From: Candidatus Zixiibacteriota bacterium
Lineage (GTDB): Bacteria > Zixibacteria > MSB-5A5 > UBA10806 > 4484-95
Length of the DNA: 64,000 bases
Direction: 5' to 3'
Assembly: GCA_021159005.1 (NCBI GenBank)
Contig: JAGGSN010000195.1
Coordinates: 1-64,000 of the forward strand
Made by a program: the position numbers and the translations under genes. The notes beneath the pieces were generated by a model. It worked only from the letters and a program-made list of their open reading frames with translations. It did no database searches and was not told the origin of the DNA. Shown in pieces: positions 9,082 through 16,865 of the stretch (position 1 is its first letter; each line of letters starts with the position of its first letter).

Positions 9082-10575
9082 ATGCTTATGAAGTTTAAAA
9101 ACTTTATATATGGTATTTCGGTAAACCGGCTCAGCAGGCTCGGCATTGCGCTGACTACATCATCATTTATCATATTCATTGTCTTTCAACTGGCAATGCT
9201 GATGGGGATTCTTGATAATGCTTATGTTGGATTGGTTGCTTATCTTTTATTTCCCTCACTTGTTGTTGTAGGATTGTTGTTAGTATTAATTGGTTGGTAT
9301 ATATACGTAAAGGCTGCAGGCAAAACCATCAGGACGCTTTTAAGTGAACGATTCAATTCGGTTGACATTGAATCAGGGGTTTCGTGTTCGAGATTATTCC
9401 GAACAATCCTTATCTTAACGGTTGTCAATATTCTCTTCCTTGGCGCTGCCAGTATCAGGATGCTTCATTTTATGGATGAGCCGAATTTTTGCGGCACCGC
9501 CTGTCATAGCGTAATGAATCCCGAATGGGTAACTTACCAAGCATCGCCGCATGCCCGGGTCAAGTGCGTGGAATGTCATGTCGGCGAGGGCGCCGGCGCT
9601 CTTATCGACTCTAAGATCAACGGCACCTGGCAAATGATTTCGGTTACTTTCGACCTGTTAGAACGGCCGATACCGACGCCGGTTCATCAACTGCGGCCAG
9701 CCAGGGAAACCTGCGAAAAATGCCACTGGCCTGATAAATTTTACGGCAACCGTCTGAAAACAATAGTCAATTATAAAAGAGATTCGCTATCGACTCCGAT
9801 ATATACTACTTTGGGTTTGAAAATAGATGCCGGTAAAAGAGCTGAGCGCGGCGGTATCCACTGGCATGTGGCTAAGGATAACGAAATTCGCTATGCCTCA
9901 GCTTATGATGAACGGGAGAAAATGTTATGGGTAGAGGTCTATCAACCCGGCGGCGGATTCAAACGCTATACAAATAAGGAATATCAGCAGCAATCAGATG
10001 AAAATAAAAACGTTCGGAGCTTCGATTGTGTCGACTGCCATAATCGCGCCACCCATATATATGAAGACCCGCAGAAAGCGATTAATGAGCGCATAAGTTT
10101 CGGATTGTTAAAACGCTCTCTGCCATATCTAAACAGGGAAGCTCTTCATGCCATAATCAAAAACTACCCCGATAGATACGCCGCTATGGATGGTATAGCT
10201 AATCATTTAAGAGGTTTCTATAAGAGAAATTATCCGGAGATGGCAGTTGAAAACATCACTCTAATTGATTCCTGCGTTAATGCGCTTCAGGATATTTACA
10301 ACAGGAATATTCACCCCGAGATGAATATATCATGGGGCAGTTACCCAAGCCACATCGGCCATAAAGGAGAAAGCGGCTGTTTCCGGTGCCATAACCCGAA
10401 ATTGGTGGATGAGGATAACAATAGCATACCCTATGATTGCGTGCTTTGCCATTCCATTCCAGCTTATGAAAGTTCAGAACCATTTAAGTTTTTATTGGCG
10501 GCAGATACCATAGATAAAAATTACATGATGCATAGATACTTGCAGCAAGAATTTTTAAATTCTTGCTCTGAATAA
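9082..10575 (+). CDS. NapC/NirT-type membrane multiheme cytochrome, quinol dehydrogenase
   Basis: A 497-residue protein with three hydrophobic segments (about residues 20-42, 49-75 and 108-130) followed by a periplasmic multiheme domain. Heme sites seen: one CGTACH with three residues between the cysteines, then CVECH, CEKCH, CVDCH, CFRCH and CVLCH, giving six. The opening CGTACHSVMNPEW, then SPHARVKCVECHVG, is the NapC/NrfH-type quinol-oxidising head in its expanded form. It presumably takes electrons from menaquinol and hands them to the octaheme cytochrome encoded 9 bp upstream. The start is ATG 9082 after AAGG; ATG 9088 is an alternative. It is much longer than classical NapC (about 200 residues) because of the extra C-terminal hemes. 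Confidence 0.85.
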   Translation: MLMKFKNFIYGISVNRLSRLGIALTTSSFIIFIVFQLAMLMGILDNAYVGLVAYLLFPSLVVVGLLLVLIGWYIYVKAAGKTIRTLLSERFNSVDIESGVSCSRLFRTILILTVVNILFLGAASIRMLHFMDEPNFCGTACHSVMNPEWVTYQASPHARVKCVECHVGEGAGALIDSKINGTWQMISVTFDLLERPIPTPVHQLRPARETCEKCHWPDKFYGNRLKTIVNYKRDSLSTPIYTTLGLKIDAGKRAERGGIHWHVAKDNEIRYASAYDEREKMLWVEVYQPGGGFKRYTNKEYQQQSDENKNVRSFDCVDCHNRATHIYEDPQKAINERISFGLLKRSLPYLNREALHAIIKNYPDRYAAMDGIANHLRGFYKRNYPEMAVENITLIDSCVNALQDIYNRNIHPEMNISWGSYPSHIGHKGESGCFRCHNPKLVDEDNNSIPYDCVLCHSIPAYESSEPFKFLLAADTIDKNYMMHRYLQQEFLNSCSE

Positions 10576-10655
10576 ACAGCATTTAAGTCTATGTATATCA
10601 ATACACTGCAATCCTTGGCTCATTTACTTTTAAAAACGGGAACTATTCCATTTTG

Positions 10656-10671
10656 TTATTAGTAATAATAA
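10656..10671. promoter_or_regulatory. Candidate PerR/Fur operator, TTATTA-N4-TAATAA
   Basis: An AT-rich 6-4-6 inverted repeat, TTATTAGTAATAATAA, lies 25 bp ahead of the Fur-family gene start. PerR/Fur boxes are AT-rich inverted repeats built from TTAT/ATAA words, so autoregulation is a reasonable guess. AT-rich DNA gives such patterns by chance, hence modest confidence. Confidence 0.4.
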
Positions 10672-10696
10672 GCGTTATGAATAAGGAGATGGCCAA

Positions 10697-11122
10697 ATGA
10701 AGAAATCAATGCCCAAAAAAAGAATGACAATACAACGGCGGATTATTACCGAAGAACTGAAAAAACTAACCTCGCATCCAACCGCCGAACAGATTTATCA
10801 TATAGTTAGGGAACGTCTGCCGAAAATCAGCTTGGGCACGGTTTACAGAAATCTTGACTTTCTTTCTAAAAACAATATAATTCGTAAGCTTGATATCGAT
10901 AAAGACAAAGCTCGATATGATGCCGAGAAAAGGGAGCATTATCATGTGCGTTGTGTCAGATGCGGAAAGATTGGCGATATATTCAACATGCCAAAGACGA
11001 ATATTGAGAAAGAAGTGAGTAAGTTTACAGATTTTACAATTATTGATTATACGCCGGAGTTTAAAGGGATATGCCCGGAATGTTCTAAGAAAAAAAATCA
11101 CGACAAACAGGAGAAAAATTAA
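10697..11122 (+). CDS. Fur-family regulator, PerR-like
   Basis: A 141-residue protein with a winged helix in residues 10-80 (HPTAEQIYHIVRERLP, then SLGTVYRNLDFL, the Fur-family recognition helix) and a metal-binding dimerisation half. EHYHVRC holds the His ligands of the regulatory site; CVRCG and CPEC form the structural zinc site. It heads a long run of peroxide and oxygen defence genes, so a PerR (peroxide-sensing) role is more likely than iron-only Fur; this is inference. The start ATG 10697 follows AAGGAGATGG. Its stop overlaps the start of the next gene by one base (TAATG), so the two are translationally coupled. Confidence 0.88.
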   Translation: MKKSMPKKRMTIQRRIITEELKKLTSHPTAEQIYHIVRERLPKISLGTVYRNLDFLSKNNIIRKLDIDKDKARYDAEKREHYHVRCVRCGKIGDIFNMPKTNIEKEVSKFTDFTIIDYTPEFKGICPECSKKKNHDKQEKN

Positions 11123-11559
11123 TGTCAACTAAAGCGATTCAACAACAGATAGTTTCTAACATGAGACACTGGCAGAAAATCGAAAACGCTTCAGTAGCCT
11201 CGACAGGCAATGTTATCGAGCAAACTGAGAATCCGATTATTCGTCTTATCATGGAAATAATTCAGCGCGATTCGCAGATGCATTATCGTATCCAGGAGAT
11301 GATTGCCGACAGTTTGGAATCTAAGACTATAACGCTGACGCCGGATGAGCTTAGCGAAGTATGGGATTCGATAGAAAAGCATATCAAATTGGAGAAGAAA
11401 ACAGTTGAGTATGCAAATGAAGCTCTGGCGGCATTGAAAGGCAAGAAGATGGTAGTGCAGGAGTATCTGCTTGAGTACTTGCTTATCGATGAGAAGAAGC
11501 ATAATAAAGTACTTGAGTCGTTGGCTACAATTAAAAAAGGTATGTATCCTTATGGTTGA
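11122..11559 (+). CDS. Small helical protein, possibly ferritin-like
   Basis: A 145-residue, mostly helical protein with no signal peptide. Two helices carry acidic-x-x-x-His patterns (RDSQMHYR and LIDEKKHNKVL), which recall diiron or rubrerythrin-like four-helix bundles, but the classic E-x-x-H pairs are not clear. It is coupled to the perR-like gene by a TAATG overlap and followed 72 bp later by ahpC, which points to a role in the peroxide or iron response. I cannot name the family with confidence. Confidence 0.55.
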   Translation: MSTKAIQQQIVSNMRHWQKIENASVASTGNVIEQTENPIIRLIMEIIQRDSQMHYRIQEMIADSLESKTITLTPDELSEVWDSIEKHIKLEKKTVEYANEALAALKGKKMVVQEYLLEYLLIDEKKHNKVLESLATIKKGMYPYG

Positions 11560-11634
11560 GATATGGAATAGCCGCCATTTTTCACATTACTTTAAGGAAT
11601 TAGCTTTAAACACGCTTAATAATAGGAATTAATG

Positions 11635-12222
11635 ATGTCTAACTTGGTAACAAAAAAAGCTCCCGATTTCACCGCTCAGGCGGTTATGGACAATAATACG
11701 ATCGAGGAACTGAAGCTTTCATCGTATCGCGGCAAATATGTAATACTGTTTTTCTACCCGCTCGATTTTACCTTTGTCTGCCCCTCTGAGATTATCGCCT
11801 TCGATAAGGAGCTCGATAAATTCAAAGCAAAAAATGCTGAGATTATCGGTGTATCTGTAGATTCGCAGTATACTCATTTTGCCTGGAAAAATACCGAGCC
11901 GAAAAAGGGTGGTATCGGTCAGATAAAATATCCGTTGGTAGCCGACCTTAATAAAAATATCTCGCGTGATTACGACGTGCTGTCTGATGAGTCAGTCGCT
12001 TTGAGGGGACTGTTCCTTATAGATAAGGAAGGCATTGTCCGTCATGCGGTAATTAACGATTTGTCGCTTGGTAGAAATGTCGATGAGGTTTTGCGTATGC
12101 TTGACGCTTTACAGTTTTCCGAAAAGTATGGCGAGGTCTGCCCGGCTAATTGGCATGAGGGCGAAGATGGTATGAAACCGACCGCTGAGGGTGTTGCCGA
12201 ATATCTGGCTGAACACGCGTAG
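11635..12222 (+). CDS. ahpC: Peroxiredoxin, AhpC/Prx1 type (2-Cys)
   Basis: A 195-residue cytoplasmic peroxidase that reduces hydrogen peroxide and alkyl peroxides. The peroxidatic Cys is in [14 protein letters not shown] (about residue 51) and the resolving Cys in GEVCPANW (about 168), the typical 2-Cys pair. The thioredoxin-like fold and C-terminal arm are complete. No ahpF lies alongside, so the reductant is probably thioredoxin or a rubredoxin-type partner. Two ATGs abut at 11632 and 11635; AGGAA at 11624-11628 fits 11635 better. The 3' end overlaps an alternative GTG of the tpx frame. It belongs to the PerR-like island. Confidence 0.92.
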   Translation: MSNLVTKKAPDFTAQAVMDNNTIEELKLSSYRGKYVILFFYPLDFTFVCPSEIIAFDKELDKFKAKNAEIIGVSVDSQYTHFAWKNTEPKKGGIGQIKYPLVADLNKNISRDYDVLSDESVALRGLFLIDKEGIVRHAVINDLSLGRNVDEVLRMLDALQFSEKYGEVCPANWHEGEDGMKPTAEGVAEYLAEHA

Positions 12223-12284
12223 TGTTAACTGAAATGCCGATGGGAGTAGATTCCACCGGCAGTATGAATAGGGAGAATAGTACG

Positions 12285-12800
12285 ATGAATGAAAGAACTG
12301 GCATAATAGAGATGAAAGGCAAACCGCTGACTCTCATGGGCAATGAGATAAAAATCGGCGATTCTGCGCCTGATTTTGAAGCCTTAAACAGCGATATGGA
12401 ATCAGTAAAGCTGTCAGCATTTAAGGGGAAAGTAGTCGTGATTACCACTGTGCCTTCTCTGGATACGCAGGTTTGCGATTTGGAAACCAAACAGTTCAAC
12501 AAGGAAGCTAAAAAGTTGGGCGATGATGTTGTAATCTTGACAATCAGCATGGACTTGCCTTTCGCCCAGAAAAGATGGTGCGAAGAAGCCGGTGTAAAAA
12601 ATGTGCATCTATTGTCAGACCATCGTGATGGCAGTGTTGGCATAGCATATGGAGTGCTGATTAAAGAGCTGAGGCTATTGGCAAGAACTGTTTTTGTTAT
12701 CGATACTGATGGCAAGGTGCAATATATTCAATATGTTAAAGAAACCGCCTCGGAACCTGATTATGATGAAGTGTTAGAGGCAATCTCAAAATTGAAATAG
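12285..12800 (+). CDS. tpx: Thiol peroxidase, atypical 2-Cys peroxiredoxin
   Basis: A 171-residue peroxidase. The peroxidatic Cys lies in VPSLDTQVCDLET and the resolving Cys in QKRWCEEAGV, the conserved pair that forms an intramolecular disulfide in Tpx. The family signature near the N-terminus, KGKPLTLMGNEIKIGD, is present. I chose ATG 12285 with GGGAG nine bases ahead; the frame is open back to 12222 (GTG overlapping the ahpC stop) but those 21 extra residues do not look like Tpx. It sits directly after ahpC and before the superoxide reductase. Confidence 0.92.
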   Translation: MNERTGIIEMKGKPLTLMGNEIKIGDSAPDFEALNSDMESVKLSAFKGKVVVITTVPSLDTQVCDLETKQFNKEAKKLGDDVVILTISMDLPFAQKRWCEEAGVKNVHLLSDHRDGSVGIAYGVLIKELRLLARTVFVIDTDGKVQYIQYVKETASEPDYDEVLEAISKLK

Positions 12801-12813
12801 GTAAAGGGATTAT

Positions 12814-12825
12814 AATAATATTATT
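12814..12825. promoter_or_regulatory. AT-rich palindrome before the superoxide reductase gene
   Basis: AATAATATTATT is a perfect 12-bp palindrome inside TTATAATAATATTATTTA, 15 bp ahead of the dfx start. It resembles the AT-rich boxes bound by PerR/Fur proteins and could be another target of the 10697 regulator. Low information content keeps this tentative. Confidence 0.3.
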
Positions 12826-12839
12826 TAAGGAGAAATAAT

Positions 12840-13214
12840 ATGACAGAGAAATTACAGATCTACAAATGTCAGATTTGTGGGAATATTGTTGAGATGGTTC
12901 ATGATGGGGCTGGTAAGCTTGTCTGCTGCGGCAAGCCGATGACTCTGATGACCGAGAACTCAACCGATGCGGCTACCGAGAAACATGTTCCGATAATTGA
13001 GAAAACCGCTGATGGATTTAAAGTAACTGTCGGCAGTGTCGCCCATCCGATGGAAGATAAACATTATATCGAATGGATCGAGATTATTGCTGATGGCAAA
13101 GCATATCGGAAATTCTTAAATCCTGGCGATACTCCGGAGACGCTTTTTGAAATCAAAGCTGATAAAGTTACAGCTCGTGCTTACTGCAACCTTCATGGTT
13201 TGTGGAGAGGATAA
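12840..13214 (+). CDS. dfx: Desulfoferrodoxin / superoxide reductase
   Basis: A 124-residue cytoplasmic protein that reduces superoxide to hydrogen peroxide without making oxygen, the anaerobe's answer to superoxide. The N-terminal rubredoxin-like iron site has CQIC and CC (residues about 10-30). The catalytic non-heme iron site is complete: EKHVPII (Glu/His), [13 protein letters not shown] (two His) and CNLHGLW (Cys and His). So it is a two-iron desulfoferrodoxin and not a one-iron neelaredoxin. The start has AAGGAGAAATAAT. It is followed after 23 bp by a rubrerythrin-like gene. Confidence 0.95.
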   Translation: MTEKLQIYKCQICGNIVEMVHDGAGKLVCCGKPMTLMTENSTDAATEKHVPIIEKTADGFKVTVGSVAHPMEDKHYIEWIEIIADGKAYRKFLNPGDTPETLFEIKADKVTARAYCNLHGLWRG

Positions 13215-13237
13215 TAATATTAAAGGAGAATGAAATT

Positions 13238-13690
13238 ATGAATTTAGAAACAGTTGATCAGATTCTTGATTTTGCTATTAAGAATGAAGAAGATGCGGCA
13301 GAATTTTATACTAACTTAGCCTCCAAAATGGATAAGCCTAGTATGAAAAAGGTGTTTGAGGAATTCGCTATAGAGGAAAAAGAACATAAAGCCAAACTAT
13401 TAGCGGTTAAAAAGGGCAAATTGATGGTAGGCTCTGAGAAAAAAGTGATGGATTTAAAGCTCAGCAATAATCTTGTAGAAATTAAGCTTGATGCCAACCT
13501 GAATTACCAGGATGCGTTAATTGTGGCTATGAAAGCCGAGAAAGCGGCTTATAAGCTCTATAATGATCTCGCTTCGGCAGCCGATGATGCCAACCTGAAA
13601 AGCACCTTGCTCAATCTTGCTCAAGAGGAGGCCAAGCATAAGCTGCGTTTTGAAATTGAATATGATGATTTTGTTCTAACGGAAAATTAA
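13238..13690 (+). CDS. Rubrerythrin-like diiron protein without rubredoxin domain
   Basis: A 150-residue four-helix protein with two E-x-x-H repeats: EEKEHKAKL near residue 45 and QEEAKHKLRF near 132, plus upstream Glu residues (NEEDAAEFY, KAEKAAYKLY) that complete the four-carboxylate diiron pattern. The C-terminal rubredoxin module of a true rubrerythrin is missing. Likely a peroxide-consuming or iron-handling diiron protein; the exact reaction is unknown. Start ATG 13238 follows AAAGGAGAATG; a longer frame opening at 13202 inside dfx is not credible. It is one of three rubrerythrin-type genes in this island. Confidence 0.8.
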   Translation: MNLETVDQILDFAIKNEEDAAEFYTNLASKMDKPSMKKVFEEFAIEEKEHKAKLLAVKKGKLMVGSEKKVMDLKLSNNLVEIKLDANLNYQDALIVAMKAEKAAYKLYNDLASAADDANLKSTLLNLAQEEAKHKLRFEIEYDDFVLTEN

Positions 13691-13717
13691 ACTGCATGAC
13701 TTTAATGGAGACAATAA

Positions 13718-14239
13718 ATGATTAGTAAAAAAATGGAAAACGCTTTAAACAATCAAATACGAGAGGAGTTCTTCTCGGCATATCTCTACCTGGCGATGTC
13801 TGCTTGGTTTGAGACAATAAACCTGAAAGGTTTCGCAAACTGGATGAGAATTCAGAATCAGGAAGAGCAAATGCATGCTATGAAGATATTCGATTACCTC
13901 AATGAACGCGGCGGTAAAGTGAAGCTTCAAAAAATCGACGAACCGCTATATGAATGGGAAACTCCTTTGGCTGCGTTTGAAGCCGCCTACAAGCATGAAC
14001 AGCATATAACTGGCTGTTTTAACGATTTGGTCGATCTGGCTATGGAGGAAAAAGACCGGGCTTCGCAAATATTCTTCGACTGGTTTGTAAACGAGCAGGT
14101 CGAGGAGGAAGCCACTGCCGATGGAATTGTTCAGCAGTTAAAACTGGTTGGCGATAAAGGTCAGGGTATTTTTATGATAGACCGAGAACTTGGAACACGG
14201 GTTTTCACGCTGCCTGCGCAATCGGAGTCTGGCGCTTAA
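13718..14239 (+). CDS. ftn: Bacterial non-heme ferritin
   Basis: A 173-residue ferritin that stores iron and removes Fe(II) that would drive Fenton chemistry. Ferroxidase residues appear in place: EEFFSAYLYLAMSAWFE (Glu in helix A), NQEEQMHAMKIFDYL (E-x-x-H in helix B), LAMEEKD (helix C) and WFVNEQVEEEA (helix D, Glu/Gln). Length and order match prokaryotic FtnA. It starts with ATG 13718 after TGGAG. It lies between the rubrerythrin-like gene and the selenocysteine peroxiredoxin. Confidence 0.93.
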   Translation: MISKKMENALNNQIREEFFSAYLYLAMSAWFETINLKGFANWMRIQNQEEQMHAMKIFDYLNERGGKVKLQKIDEPLYEWETPLAAFEAAYKHEQHITGCFNDLVDLAMEEKDRASQIFFDWFVNEQVEEEATADGIVQQLKLVGDKGQGIFMIDRELGTRVFTLPAQSESGA

Positions 14240-14371
14240 ATAAGGAGGGATGAAAATATGGAGAACGATAAAAAACAACCATGTGTTCAGCCAACAAAAG
14301 GTCCTGTTGGTGTGAATGGCATAGATGAATTCTCTCAAAATGAGGTGAAAAAGGAAGAGGAGGAAATCAAG

Positions 14372-14980
14372 ATGTTGGCTCGTGTTGGCAAACCTGCGCC
14401 TGATTTCGAAGCAAATGCTTTTATTGATGGCGCATTTAAAAATATCAAATTGTCAGATTATAAAGGCCAATGGGTAACGCTCTGCTTTTATCCGGGTGAT
14501 TTTACTTTTGTCTGACCGACAGAATTGACGGCAGTTGCCGTTAAGTATGATGAGCTTAAGGCTCTTGGTGTGCAGGTGCTTTCTATGAGTACTGACAGCC
14601 ATTTTACTCACAAAATCTGGCAGGAAGAAGAACTTTCCAAGATGGTAAAAGGCGGTGTGCCATTTCCTATGTTGTCTGACCAAGGCGGTCGGATTGGCAA
14701 AGTTTATGGTGTTTATGAAGAGGATGCTGGCATCGATATCAGGGGTCGTTTCCTGATTGATCCCGATGGCATCATTCAAGCGATGGAGGTTATGACCCCG
14801 CCTGTCGGGCGTAATGTTTCAGAGCTGATTCGTCAGGTTCAAGCATTCCAGCATGTCCGCGAAACGGGTGAAGCCACTCCATCCGGATGGAAACCGGGAA
14901 AACCAACTCTCAAACCCGGACCTGATTTAGTTGGTAAAGTCTGGAAAGTCTGGAAAACAGAAAATGCATTTGAAAAATAG
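14372..14980 (+). CDS. prxU: Selenocysteine-containing peroxiredoxin (in-frame UGA at the peroxidatic position)
   Basis: A 202-residue peroxiredoxin read through an in-frame TGA at 14513-14515. The peptide reads FYPGDFTFV-[TGA]-PTELTAV, so the stop codon replaces precisely the peroxidatic Cys of the Prx1/AhpC family (residue 48 from ATG 14372, the usual place). Downstream the family continues intact: [29 protein letters not shown] and PPVGRN. The usual resolving Cys is lost ([11 protein letters not shown] where relatives have E-V-C-P), leaving C-37 in TLCFYPG as the only other Cys. A SECIS-like hairpin follows the UGA, and selC is in the same island. Start ATG 14372 has GAGGAGG eight bases ahead; the frame is also open from ATG 14258, adding 38 charged residues. 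Without decoding, the gene would be a nonsense pseudogene. Confidence 0.88.
14525..14544 (+). promoter_or_regulatory. SECIS-like hairpin directing UGA recoding
   Basis: TTGACGGC (14525-14532) and GCCGTTAA (14537-14544) pair over eight bases, including one G-U, around the apical loop AGTT. The loop begins 17 bases after the UGA and has G in its second position. Bacterial SECIS elements lie just downstream of the UGA inside the coding region and carry a G at the start of a small apical loop, so spacing and loop agree. Confidence 0.7.
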
Positions 14981-14997
14981 AATTAAGGAGATTTTAA

Positions 14998-15573
14998 GTG
15001 CCTAATTTAAAAGAAACCAAAACAGAAGTGAATTTACTAACCGCTTTTGCTGGCGAGTCTCAAGCAAGGAATCGTTATACATATTTCGCCAGCCAAGCTA
15101 AGAAAGATGGTTTCATTCAGATATCCCACATCTTCGAGGAAACCGCTAATCAGGAAAAAGAGCATGCTAAAAGATTATTCAAATTCCTTGAAGGCGGAGA
15201 GGTCGAAATTCAGGCTGCTTTCCCAGCTGGTGTAATAGGCAGTACGGCTGAGAATCTCAAAGCCTCTGCTGGCGGCGAACATTACGAATGGGAGACTATG
15301 TATCCCGAATTCGCCAAGATTGCTCGTGAGGAAGGTTTCGATGCTATTGCCAAGGTATTTGAAGCTATCGCTATCGCTGAAAAACAGCATGAGAAACGCT
15401 ACCTCGACCTTCTGAAAAACGTAGAAGCCGGTTCGGTTTTCAAAAAGGAAAAGAAAGTTGTTTGGCGATGCCGTAATTGCGGCTACCTTCATGAGGGCGA
15501 TGAAGCTCTGGGTATTTGTCCGGCCTGCGCACATCCTCAAGCGCATTTCGAACTTCTATCGGAGAACTGGTAG
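14998..15573 (+). CDS. rbr: Rubrerythrin
   Basis: A 191-residue cytoplasmic peroxidase of anaerobes. The N-terminal diiron four-helix domain has AGESQARNRYTYFA, EETANQEKEHAKRLF and AIAIAEKQHEKRYL, supplying the Glu and His ligands. The C-terminal rubredoxin domain has CRNCGYLHEG and CPACAHPQAHFEL, the standard rubrerythrin arrangement. It starts with GTG 14998 after AAGGAG. A very strong hairpin terminator begins 11 bp after the stop, so this gene closes the transcription unit that starts at the PerR-like gene. Confidence 0.95.
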   Translation: MPNLKETKTEVNLLTAFAGESQARNRYTYFASQAKKDGFIQISHIFEETANQEKEHAKRLFKFLEGGEVEIQAAFPAGVIGSTAENLKASAGGEHYEWETMYPEFAKIAREEGFDAIAKVFEAIAIAEKQHEKRYLDLLKNVEAGSVFKKEKKVVWRCRNCGYLHEGDEALGICPACAHPQAHFELLSENW

Positions 15574-15583
15574 AATATTTGTA

Positions 15584-15612
15584 AAGGGATTTGTTTTTAA
15601 AACAAATCCCTT
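15584..15612. terminator. Strong terminator hairpin after rbr
   Basis: AAGGGATTTGTTTT and AAAACAAATCCCTT form a perfect 14-bp inverted repeat around a single base. Its T-rich and A-rich inner arms and position 11 bp after the rbr stop fit a terminator closing the peroxide-defence operon. Confidence 0.75.
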
Positions 15613-15694
15613 ATTCATTAATGATAATAACGGAAGCGTTGAATTATAATTATGAAGGCACCTTTTATTCATAAAACCAACTGGAGTAATTTGC

Positions 15695-16795
15695 GTGAAA
15701 GTGAATGATATTAGCTTATTAATTGGCGGATATGCCGGTCAGGGTGTTCAGACAATTGCCAACTCTTTTGCCCGGTTATGTACAAGAGCTGGCTTGTATG
15801 CATTCGTTAATTTCGAATATCCATCAAATATTAAGGGTGAACATAATTATGCTCAGATTATGGTTTCAGAAAAGAATATAGGCAGTTCAACTACTCAAGT
15901 TGATTTACTTGTGGCCCTTGATATAAAAACTGCAAATGAACATATAAGCAAAATTCGTCCGGGCGGCGCGCTTATTTATGATAATAAAAACCTGGAAGTA
16001 AGTCATATTGATACAGGGCTTAAGGTTAATTCAATTGAACGGGATGATATAATAGTTATTGATGTTCCCTTTTCTGATATTGTTATTGAAATGGACGGCT
16101 CAAAAAAAATGATCAATTCTATTGGATTAGGAGCTGTTATAGGATTGTTAAGATTAGATTTCGAGCTTCTTGACGGCATGCTTCATCAATCATTATCAAA
16201 GTTTGAAGATAAGATTATCAAGCAAAACCTTGAAGGGGCAAGATATGCTTATGATAAAATCAAGGATGAATACTCTGAACAATTTGGCGTGTCTTTGGAG
16301 CCGCTCGACGCACCGGATAGAATGTTTCTAACAGGCAAGCAAGGATTTATTTCAAGCAGCACACCCTCAGGTTCAATAGAAATGCCGTTCAGTCCTGCCG
16401 CATTGGCTATAGCTTCAGGAGCCGGATTTGTTGCTGCAGGCTATTCAGGCGACACGATGCAGTTGGACGATTTGATAGTTGAAAAAATTAAACATCGCTG
16501 TTTCTCCTTAATAAATATTATGCAAGTTTGTGTATCGTTTAATCCCGAGAAAAGTTACAAATGGTATAAAGAGCGGGTTTATAAACTTGAAAACGAAAAT
16601 TGTGAATCTACCGATCGCAACAAAGCCTTAAACTTAGCTCTCTCCATTGGTAATGACCGATTACCAACGGGCATATTATATCAGCATAAACAGGCAGCAT
16701 ATGAAGATTCATTGCCGCAGATAAAAAAATCCCCTTTAGTAAACCATGATATAGGTAATGTTAATATTAACAGTTTAATGGCGGATTTTGTGTAA
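15695..16795 (+). CDS. Unusual 2-oxoacid:acceptor oxidoreductase-like protein: gamma domain joined to C-terminal beta piece
   Basis: A 366-residue protein. Residues 1-195 match the gamma domain of 2-oxoacid:ferredoxin oxidoreductases (GGYAGQGVQTIANSFAR, PSNIKGEHNYAQI, NSIGLGAVIGLL). From about 215 it resembles the C-terminal part of the TPP-binding beta subunit: MFLTGKQGFISSSTPSG, FSPAALAIASGAGFVAAG, CFSLINIMQVCVSFN, WYKERVYKL and YEDSLP. The part of beta that holds the TPP motif (GDGD and following) is absent, as is the alpha subunit. It therefore cannot be a complete oxidoreductase alone. It starts at GTG 15695 with GGAG and sits just before the flavodiiron gene. Role unknown; it may be a regulatory or electron-transfer relic in oxygen reduction. 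Confidence 0.65.
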   Translation: MKVNDISLLIGGYAGQGVQTIANSFARLCTRAGLYAFVNFEYPSNIKGEHNYAQIMVSEKNIGSSTTQVDLLVALDIKTANEHISKIRPGGALIYDNKNLEVSHIDTGLKVNSIERDDIIVIDVPFSDIVIEMDGSKKMINSIGLGAVIGLLRLDFELLDGMLHQSLSKFEDKIIKQNLEGARYAYDKIKDEYSEQFGVSLEPLDAPDRMFLTGKQGFISSSTPSGSIEMPFSPAALAIASGAGFVAAGYSGDTMQLDDLIVEKIKHRCFSLINIMQVCVSFNPEKSYKWYKERVYKLENENCESTDRNKALNLALSIGNDRLPTGILYQHKQAAYEDSLPQIKKSPLVNHDIGNVNINSLMADFV

Positions 16796-16865
16796 ATTTT
16801 AATAATACTATTTTTATGGTATCGTTTATCAAACAGCTAAGAGAAAGATAATTGAAAGGATAATC

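Noticed and set aside
12222-12284. GTG start of tpx overlapping the ahpC stop
   Set aside because: The 21 extra residues lie outside the Tpx family; ATG 12285 with GGGAG fits better.
13202-13237. Earlier start of the rubrerythrin-like gene inside dfx
   Set aside because: The extra residues are non-family and ATG 13238 has the ribosome-binding site AAAGGAG.
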